Part shown: in pieces, positions 55,699-64,000 of the stretch | How the letters are laid out: each line of letters starts with the position of its first letter | Position numbering within the stretch: position 1 is the stretch's first letter | Source: Lichenostomus cassidix | Lineage: Eukaryota; Chordata; Aves; Passeriformes; Meliphagidae | Assembly (NCBI GenBank): GCA_008360975.2 | Contig: CM039182.1 | Span: 101,463,443 to 101,527,442, forward strand | DNA length: 64,000 bases | Reading direction: 5' to 3' | Made by a program: the position numbers and the translations under genes | The notes under the pieces: model-generated | Told to the model about the DNA's origin: nothing | The model's input: the letters and a program-made list of their open reading frames with translations, nothing else | Database searches by the model: none

Positions 55699-57112
55699 TG
55701 TCATTAAAAATGCAAATATCATTTGCTAAAGGTTCAGTTTAATGAAATGTGGTATCTCTTGATGGAGTTTTGTCTGTTACGGCCACTTGCATTTCACACC
55801 AGGGTATGATGACAGTTACCTGTTTATCTGTAAATGGCTCATAGAAGTGACTGATTCTATGATTGCTCATCTTTATCATACCTACTCCTTCCTATAAGGC
55901 ATAAAAATATATCTTACCTGATGTTTGGTTTTCTGTTGGTTTTTTTGTGGGAGATGGAGGAGTGAGGGTGAAGGGAGGCTGGCAGAGTGGCATCTAAGAG
56001 CTTTTGAACTCATAACTCTGAATACCTGGCTTTTCTTAGTAAAAGAATAAAGAGGAACAATGTTCTTTGATGATGCAACTCATTTATTTGAAATTTGCCT
56101 TTTCCCCATTTAATTTATTGCAGATGCTTATGGTTTCCTAGTAAATCATCTCCTACACTGTTCTTGATCTTTTCTGAAATCAGTGACTGCACCTCTGCAG
56201 TTTGCCGTAAAAATTAATTGTGGTAAAGAGATTCAGAGATGAGCACAATCATCTAGGATTGGAAGAGATGCAGGATGAAGCTACCAACCTCTTGCTTTTT
56301 GTTTGGATCCTGGGGCAAAACTCCAGTGCAACTCACTTGGATCTAAATGCTCTTTTTTTAATCTCTGTGGGACCCATAAAACTCATCACAAGATACTTTT
56401 GCTATTATTTGGCACAAGTCTGTTGACTGAAGGTTATTGGAAGCAAATTGTTTCACTATAGTGAATGATCTTGGAAAGAAATGGCAGGGCTACTGTGTAA
56501 CGTGAGTAAAGGTAATGGATGACCTGGAAAGCAATGGATAGCTCTTGAAGATATAGACTGGTAGTCCCCTGCATGAACAGTAATGAATACTGAACAAGAA
56601 AGATTTTATATCATTGGAGAGTAATGTTAAAAAGGATACCCTCTTGCACCACTGAGCTTTCTTGTCCAGCAGGAAAACAGAGGGTGGATTTCTTCTTTGC
56701 CTTGAGCTTTAGCTCTGGAGCTACACTACACATGTACTGCGTGAGGTGAGAGAAGCCTGGCAGAAGAGCCTCACTAGAGCGGTCAATAGGATGTCTTCAG
56801 CATCCTCATCTGCATCAGATTTAGGTGTAATGAGAACAAGGCCTCTGACCTAGTCTGGATTTGACATAAATGAAGTTAGGATTAAAAAAAATAAAAGGCT
56901 CCATCTCCCTCCTATTGAGTTTCAAGTATAGCACAATTGAAAACACACTGTTTGTTATTCATACTGTGGTGCAGGGGGTTAGGATTTAGCCCAATTTTCA
57001 ATAGCTGAAGGCAAGTCTTAAATAACACTGAAACTTTTCTCCAGGCTTTCTAGGGTAATGCAATTACTGGGCAAAGACACTTTAAAGGAATATTGAATGT
57101 AGCCTTGTTGAG
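55699..57112. other. LAMA1 intron 1 between two CR1 fragments
   Basis: Nothing coding is seen. A very weak CR1-tail-like phrase near 56.24-56.30 kb is too diverged to call. Confidence 0.5.
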
Positions 57113-57465
57113 ATCACAGAATCACGGAATTCTTAGGAAGGAAGGGACGTCTGGAGATCATCTGGTCCAATGCCACTGCCAAGGCAGGGTGACCCTATGC
57201 AAGTGACACAGGAACTTGTTCCAGGTGGGTTTTGAATGTCTCCAGATATTGAGACTCCATGACCTCCCTGGGCAGCCTGTGCCAGAGCTCTGCCATGCCC
57301 AGTGCAAAGATGTTCTTCCTCAAGTTGAGGTAAAACTTCTGTTTCAGTTTATGGAACTAAACTAACTCTGTTCCTCCTTGTCCTGTTGCTGAACAGCACT
57401 GAGAAGAGTCTGGAACTATCCTCATGTTACCTGCCTTTGAGATATTTATATGAATAAAGAGCTAA
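57113..57465 (-). mobile_element. CR1 LINE 3'-end fragment, antisense in LAMA1 intron 1
   Basis: The left edge TCACAGAATCACGGAAT is the reverse complement of a CR1 octamer tail, so the element lies on the minus strand. It continues with GATCATCTGGTCCAATGCC, CCTCCCTGGGCAGCCTGTGCC, TGTTCCTCCTTGTCCTGTTG and TTTGAGATATTTATATGAA, all typical of reversed CR1 3' ends. It belongs to a different CR1 subfamily from the plus-strand copies, judging by its upstream sequence. Confidence 0.93.
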
Positions 57466-58477
57466 GGAAAGCAAAACTTTTAATACTGCAGTCTGTTTTG
57501 ATGTATATGGTAGATAATGAAGTAAAAGAATTCATACTGTTTTACTAGCAAAAAAGGCACAGATTTTCACAAATACGGCTTGGTATTTATTTTTTCAGAT
57601 TTCCTTTTAGCAGAAGAAAAAAGTTATTTTAATGCCTTACTATTGCAACACTAGCAATTTTTTGGGGCATTTTTAATGTGCCAGACCAAGGTTCTAGCTT
57701 TGATTTTGGCCCATTGGCTTTAATCTCTAAAGACAGGACTCCCCTTTCCAAAATTGCTTCTCTTTTTCAGAGTGGAAATGGAGTATTTCTGTTAAACCAT
57801 AACCATGCAAGAAATAAAAGCTTTTTAGCTCATGAGGGACAGCTGGAAGCTGATAACAGCATTGCTGGGAAGCTGTGCTTAACTTCTGTCACATACAGTA
57901 TTCTTGAAATTTTATCAGTAGCCTTCAAACCAAAGTAAAACTTTACTCCTTTTAGAAACAGCTACGGACTCCTGGTCTGGTAGAAGTGATCTTGAAACTT
58001 AGTCTGTTGTTACATTATTCCAGTGCACAAGAGCAAAACTATTTGAAAGTATAGTGAAGTGTTTGTGTACAGATTAATAAGTGGCAACCAAATATCCCTT
58101 AGACTATACAGAGACTGCAGAAAACCCTGTAGCAAAGGTCTAAAGTTCAGTCCTTAAATCTTTCAAGCCTGGAGTGTCTTATTGAGGTCAGTGGTGTTGC
58201 TGCTGCAGAGAGAGCTGATGTTAAATGCCGTTTTCCACAAGGGCTGAGTGTGTGCTCTACAATTCCCCCTTGATTCTGGCAGTGGGCCAGTTGTCCTCCA
58301 GGTTTTGATCAATTCACAGTGCAAGGGAAGGTTTAGTAACCAGGAAGTTCATTTGCAAACCCTTGTGTTCCTCAGCATAAAACATCCAAATGCGGAGTGA
58401 AGTAACGGGGATACTGCTGTCAGGTTGCCAGCGTTGCATGCCTTACGATGTGTCTGATCAACATTATTTCTTTCAAG

Positions 58478-58648
58478 GCCTGTTCCCTGCCATTTTGAAC
58501 CTGGCCAGCAATGCTCACATCTCCACCAATGCCACCTGTGGGGAGAAGGGACCTGAGATGTTCTGCAAGCTGGTGGAGCACGTCCCTGGACGGCCCCTGC
58601 GCAATGCCCAGTGCCGCGTCTGTGACCGTCACAGCGCCAATCCCAAAG
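58478..58648 (+). CDS. LAMA1: Laminin subunit alpha-1, exon 2 (start of LN domain)
   Basis: 171 bases, entering and leaving in phase 1, code for residues 29-85 together with the exon 1 base. The sequence starts GLFPAILNLASNAHISTNAT and continues with CGEKGPEMFCKLVEHVPGR, a near-exact match to the N-terminal LN (domain VI) module of laminin alpha-1. LN domains drive polymerisation of laminin into the basement-membrane sheet. Cysteines are at residues 49, 58, 74 and 77. NAT at residues 46-48 is an N-glycosylation sequon. The acceptor is a clear TTTCTTTCAAG. The donor is unusual: AAAG|GCAAGC, i.e. GC instead of GT, required to keep the frame into exon 3. Confidence 0.97.
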
Positions 58649-58995
58649 GCAAGCTTCATATTTCAGTTTTTGTTTGTTTTGTGGGTTTATGTCTTTTTTT
58701 TAAACCCTTCTCCATGAATACAGAGTGTATTGGAGTCAAATATGTTTTAGTTTCAGTCTCTAGTATGTGCGTGCAATTACCTTTGAGCAAAGAGCTGTTG
58801 GAAAGTGTGAGCACTGTATATCACTGCTGAGCACTGCAAGATCCAGTGACAAGCTTTGTGTCTGAGGGCAGATTTCAGCTTTTACTTCTTTATGACACGA
58901 AGAGATTGTGTTCTGTGTGAAATGAATGTGCTGGTTCAGAAAAACACAGTGAGATTTATTTTCAAGAGATGTTTAATTATTTTTCTTTGAGACAG
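58649..58995 (+). other. LAMA1 intron 2, apparent GC-AG intron (347 bp)
   Basis: The intron begins GCAAGC and ends TTTGAGACAG. Apart from the C at position 2, the donor AAG|GCAAGC fits the 5' splice consensus well, as is typical for the GC-AG class. No nearby GT gives a frame-preserving junction with the conserved protein. No other feature is seen inside. Confidence 0.85.
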
Positions 58996-59108
58996 AGCAG
59001 CACCCAATTTCCAGTGCAATTGATGGTACCAATAACTGGTGGCAGAGTCCCAGCATTCAGAATGGAAGGCAGTACCACTGGGTCACCATCACCTTGGATT
59101 TAAGGCAG
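58996..59108 (+). CDS. LAMA1: Laminin subunit alpha-1, exon 3 (LN domain, continued)
   Basis: 113 bases complete codon 86 (GAG) and code through residue 123, ending in phase 0 with CAG|GTGAGT. The translation EQHPISSAIDGTNNWWQSPS continues IQNGRQYHWVTITLDLRQ, matching the laminin alpha-1 LN domain with its conserved NNWWQSPS motif. With exons 1 and 2 this gives 123 of the roughly 3,000 residues of the full protein. The gene is therefore cut by the right edge of the window, not broken. No stop or frameshift is seen in the three exons. Confidence 0.97.
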
Positions 59109-62100
59109 GTGAGTCACATTTACGTGAGTGTCATTAAATGTATGTAGGATACAAGCCAATACAATTGATTGCAGCTTCTCTGTGTTTAAATGGTAGGATA
59201 TGTAGCAGTTAACTGTTTAGTAGCACTTTAGTTAAATATACATAGGGAAAGTTAGAATGAACTTACTTTAAACAGATTAGGTTTTCAATTATTGTTCTAG
59301 AGCATCTTGAAGATTTCATTCCTTTCAATGGAATGGCACCATTGTAATTCATGGCACAGTAACAATTGTGCTTGTGTGGATGAGAGTTTTTACTCTCATC
59401 CATGTTCTTTCTGTCTTGGTAACCAATTCCTTTTTCGTGGCAACTTTCCTCTGCCTCACCTTTCTATCTTTTCTCCAGCAGTCCTATGATACTATTTTCC
59501 TCCACCTCTTCTCTCTTAAAATTGACTTGAAGTCTGTGTTATCAAGAACTTAAACAGCAGTGTTTCCAGGGCATTGGTCCAAGCACACATTTTATATGTG
59601 AGGATGCATCTGAATGATTCTGATCACTGTCTTGTTGGAAGGAGCACTGTGAAGAAATGCTCTAAACTATATCTTCTAGGAATTTTTGCTGTCAGCTGTT
59701 GGCAGAGTTAGGGATTATATTTCTGAAACAGTGATTTCTGACCTTGGCGAGTCCGGAACTGTCTGGGCAAAAGCTGTTTCCTCTGTTTTGGCCACTCTCT
59801 ATGGCCAGACTTGGAGGGATTCATCATTCTTAGGTAGAAAGCTGCTAAACTGTACGGAGAATTTGCTAATTTATTAGTTTGTCTGTTAGACATATAAGAA
59901 GCAGAAATCTCCTACATTGCTCCAAGAAAAGACGAAATAATTGCTGAAGAAAATACTTTTTTCTTGGCTTTTTCTTGTTGTTTTGCTTTGAACAGATATA
60001 TGTGCTGGCCTACCTAAGTTGTTTGAAAGTCATAGCTCAACAATTCATTATTAATATGGGGATGCTTCCAAACTCTGGAAGAAGAAGCAGCCTTATTACT
60101 TACTAAGAAATGCATACTTGAGGAGTAGAATTGGTAAGAAGCTTTTGCAGGATCTCTAGACCCTGCTTAAAAGTTTTTTTAAAGATTAAAACAGAAGATT
60201 TAACTTTGATGTTTTCAAATAAAGCTTAGGTTAAGCAAGTGCCTAGTTTGCTCTTTAATTAGAAAGCAGAACTGTTAGGAAAATAATCACAGGGTGTCTT
60301 TTGTCAGTGACAGAAGGGTTGGATAGGATTTTCATGTTGTTTGAAGAGCCAGCTTTGTGTTTGGTTTGTAAATGGACAAACAGGAAGGAAAAATGAAGGA
60401 GGAGGGAATGCCTTAGTTTTTATCCTCCTAGAACAATTTCACTTTGGAAATAGACCAGCTGAGCTGCCCTCTGAATCTTTTATTCTCCAGACTTAGTGCT
60501 GTTGATGTTTCAACAAATACATATCTTTCCTCTCCTGACCCACGCTCAGTTTCCCTAATTCGATTTGAAAAGTTTCCCCTAAGGGGCCTTTTTTCTGTGT
60601 TTTCCCTAGAGAGTTTAAGAGAGAGAAGGCATCTAGGGCTATGCAAACTGAATGCAAATTACTGCTCTGTGAGAAAGGATTTGGTTAATAGAGACTGCTT
60701 GAAGTCAATGAATTATTAGAGCTGACTTAGTGTGCTTACGTTAAGCGAGCCAGCATAAGTAAAAAAAACACAAAAGAAAAGCATACGAAGGACCTTGGTG
60801 ATTTTAGTAATTGTTTAGTTTGTACATTTGTTTCATAATGAGTTAAAATAATCTTCTAGGACCTGTAAAAATATTCCTGAAAGTCAGAACCTGTGCTCAG
60901 TATAACTTCAGCACTGATAATTTTTTTTTCATTTTGAGCTTTGTGCATTAAATCTGTCAAATACTATATTGAAGTGAACAACTCCTATAACTTTCCTTGC
61001 CAGAGTACAGAATATATCCACACCTTTTTGTGATGTGAAAAATGACCATCTAGTCATTATTTATGGGGTTTTTTTGTGTAATTATCAGACGTTCTAGCAC
61101 TAAGAAGAATTGATTATTTCTTGGGATTATTACCAATATACAGTTTAGAGATATAACCAAGTGGTTGGGTTGATAAGTGCTGAAACATAGACTTGGCTGG
61201 CAAATATGGGGAAGATTCCCTTAGCTGGTGAAAACTGACTCCATTCCATTTTCCCTAGGTGAATCTCTGTGACTGTTTTCTTCTCTTGGCTCAAAGTTGA
61301 AGGGAATAAAGGATATTCTTTCAGCTAATATTCTACCTTGTATTTAGTCTATTTAGTCTAAAACCAGCTGTACTAAAGAGTAGTTTGATGGAATCTCAGT
61401 AAGAAAAGAAGGCTGGCTAATAAAATCAGTATTGAAATAGCTGTTTTTATCTTTCTCCTTCACAGAATCTGTGCTATTTATAGGTAATACTAAGCATTTT
61501 ATAAGGATAGTTAGTGCTTATGTCATGATTTTTTAGCTCATATAGATCATGACAATTAGCTGCATTTATTCTAGTGTGCCTTTCAGTCTTTCCAGGATCC
61601 AGATGTATGATTGTCTTTCCTTCCCACTTCACTGCCTCCTCCTCCCCCTTTCCATTAAGTGTATGGCAATGCTCCAGAACTGAGGAAAGAGTAGTTTAGC
61701 AATGAGGTGTAGGATTGACGTACAAGACACTAAGATTTGATTTATGGGCTTGTGCTTCCTACACTGGTAGTTCTACAGAAACAAAATACACAGCGGCAGT
61801 TTTCTGTAAAAACAGCATTTTTGTGCCTGAGTTTGACTCCTCTGGGCAGTTGCATTGTGAAATTACAATTTTAATAAATGCTGGCTATGATGTATTTAGG
61901 TGGTGTGATTGAGCCAGCTGTAAAATACTACTCTGTGGCACCATTAAAAAAAGGCTACTTACCTCAGTTTTATTACCTTGCTTCAGGCTTCTAAAGGTAT
62001 TTAAATGTATTCTGTATATTTCGTGTAGCAGAAAGGCAGATGTTTGTATATCACTAAGTTCTTAAATTGCAAAGTAAGACCAGTTCTTCTTGGAAGACCC

Positions 62101-64000
62101 ATAGTAACAAGTTGAGTTAAGAAAAAAACTCCACTTCTGATTAAGTCCTAGCTCATGAATATTCTATGAGTACTGGATTGCCATTTAGAGGCTGATGTAA
62201 GAGTAATTTGTAGTTTCTGCTATTAGAAAGTAAAAAAGAATGTGAATAATATGATTTGTACAGAGCTTTCATCTTGAAATGAACTGGCAAGAACAGGTTT
62301 CTGTAAAGATATATTGTTTGCGGATGTAAAAAAATAGTATTCTGTTGACTTCACTGGACTAATGCTAATTCACTGTATGTGGCAGGCTTTCTCTAAAAGC
62401 CTTTTGTGGCTTTGTAAAACTGATGATGCAAGATTCAGGGTGTTCATCTGGACATTCTCACAATAAAATTCTTGAGTAAAATGAATTTTTCTTCTATTCC
62501 AAATTAATGTTTGCACATAACAAATTAAAATCTTAAGGAAAAGATAACTCATGTGACTAGAAGTTCTGCTGGTTTTAGTGTATTTTGCAGTTTTAATGTC
62601 ACAGAATCATCAGAGCAAAATGTTGCAACCAGTCTCTAAGAGCCCGAAGCTGTCTTTATCCCTTAAAAAGGTATTTCTGCGAACAATATAAGCTGATTTA
62701 TATCCCTTCATGTAGTCTTCTACTCTTTGAGAGTATTCAAGAGTTATGCACTTGTTGCTGGATCTGCATTCAGGGAAACGAGGATGTTAAAAAATCTAAG
62801 TATAGCAGAAATTACTTGTTTTGTTGGCATTGCAGCTACAAAGAAGAGGTTTTTTAGTACAAGTTTATTTGGCTGATCTTAAAAGTAAGGATTGAAATGC
62901 CTGTAAAATGACACTTCTAATCTATGGCTGCTTTGGAATTGCTAACTTGCTTTGACTTGCCCTTTTTACCCTTGTAGTTCAATAAGGAAATTAGTTCTGA
63001 GAAAGTTATACAGTCAAATTAAAGTGTACAAATCATTAGCTCTTGCTCAGGTTTATCACATGGCTGGTCGGTGCATGCTGAATGGATGTGGAGAGTGATA
63101 AGAAACTGCCTTTGGTGATTTTCAAACCTGAAGAACTTAAAAAAGTCAAATTCTGTAAAACTGTACTCAAAGATGTTGGAAAATCAGTTTACATTACATG
63201 ATTTTCTTTTACTTGCCCCATTGTTGCAGAGGCTGTGGGATACAAGGTCTGCAAAACCCCTGCCTACTGACATTGCTTAAAACATCTTTATCTGTGAGCA
63301 GTGTGGGCACCTTGGTCCCTTCCTCCAGCTTCATTCCCTTGCTTGGAAACATAATCCCCTAGAATATAGCTCCTACTGGTAGCTTGTCTTGTGACTTCTT
63401 GAGTCTGAGAACACCTATACAAAATCCCTAATTTCTTTATTTAACCTATATTATTTCAGGGACTGACAAATTTTCCTGAAGTTGTTGATACTCATTATCC
63501 TGTGAATTTACCTGTGAAGTAAAATGGGATACCTGTGAGCTATGTGTGTAAATGAAAGAGTTGAGAAGATCCACAGGAAAAGAAGGCAGTGATTTTCTAC
63601 ACACTGCATACTTTGATGTTTATAGAATCATTCACTGATTTTTTGAATGCTTCTTTAGAGATTTTGGTGTTAAATATCTGCATTGCAGCTGTCTCTGAAC
63701 TGTAGACATGCAGAAGAAATCAGTCCCTAGGTGTCTTGAGTACCAACTGTGGATTCTATTTTTCTGGAAAAAAAGGCTTGAAAATATTCAGTTTATTGAA
63801 TTGTGCATTGAATTTGTGCACAGCTGCTGTGAAAATGTTAATATTTGACTGGCTTTTCACTCCACTCTCTCCTCACGAAGAAACTTGATATTTAGAATAA
63901 ATTTAACTTGAATACTCTTATGAATACCTTTTACTGAAGCAGTTAGTTTGTGATGAAGGATAGCTCATTATTACTAGTTGGAACTGGATTTAAAACTAGC
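59109..64000 (+). other. LAMA1 intron 3 (left part, continues beyond window)
   Basis: It starts with a consensus GTGAGT donor. I looked for the next LN-domain exon, expected to begin with codons for a VFQVAYV-like peptide, and did not find it, so the intron is at least 4.9 kb. The sequence is AT-rich with short A/T runs. A possible very old CR1-tail relic (CACAGAATCATC) lies near 62.60 kb but is not callable. Confidence 0.75.

Larger units (their letters stand above)
37827..58477 (+). other. LAMA1 intron 1 (20.65 kb)
   Basis: The intron opens with GTGAGC inside the CpG island and ends TTTCTTTCAAG before exon 2. I see no further coding exon in it. It holds A/T homopolymer runs (about 44.35, 44.69 and 49.98 kb), small tandem repeats, one old CR1-like stretch and two clearer CR1 fragments in opposite orientations. 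Long first introns often carry regulatory elements, but none can be identified from the sequence alone. Confidence 0.85.

Noticed and set aside
56236..56300. Weak CR1-tail-like phrase (AATCATCTAGGATTGGAAGAG)-type
   Set aside because: Too short and too diverged to separate from chance; the same applies to CACAGAATCATC near 62.60 kb.
59109..64000. LAMA1 exon 4
   Set aside because: No segment encoding the expected continuation of the LN domain was found, so intron 3 most likely runs off the window.

Overview
The window looks like nuclear DNA from a bird. It contains CR1 non-LTR retrotransposon fragments, two of which keep a recognisable ATTCTATG-type 3' tail, long low-repeat intergenic stretches, one intronless vertebrate gene (LRRC30) and the start of a large vertebrate gene (LAMA1). 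LRRC30 and LAMA1 lie head to head, as they do on human chromosome 18p11. I cannot name the species from sequence alone.

Layout. Positions 1-13.0 kb hold no gene I can support, only a (TTCC)23 microsatellite and a G-run pair. LRRC30 (minus strand, 13269-14165) is a single intact exon coding for a 298-residue leucine-rich-repeat protein. From 14.2 to 37.4 kb is a 23.5 kb intergenic interval between the divergent starts of LRRC30 and LAMA1. It carries a large (TTCCC)n tract at 19.76-20.12 kb, two CR1 fragments (25.3 and 29.4 kb), a pair of related ~80 bp repeats (29.34 and 31.27 kb) and some small tandem duplications. At 37.4-38.4 kb there is a CpG-rich promoter island with a GC box, a G-quadruplex-type run and a TATA box just upstream of LAMA1 exon 1.

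LAMA1 runs rightwards. Exon 1 (signal peptide) is followed by a 20.65 kb intron 1, exon 2, a 347 bp intron 2 that appears to use a GC-AG splice pair, and exon 3. Intron 3 continues past the window edge. Together the three exons encode the first 123 residues of laminin alpha-1: the signal peptide and the start of the LN (domain VI) module. The rest of the gene lies to the right.

The two genes are not obviously linked in function. LAMA1 makes a secreted basement-membrane protein. LRRC30 is a poorly characterised intracellular LRR protein. I found no clear new biological system. The best leads are the GC-AG intron in LAMA1, the ~370 bp all-pyrimidine tract with dense G-quadruplex potential on the minus strand, the paired ~80 bp repeat, and a short kinase-like P-loop peptide in an antisense frame near 30.67 kb that is probably chance or a relic.
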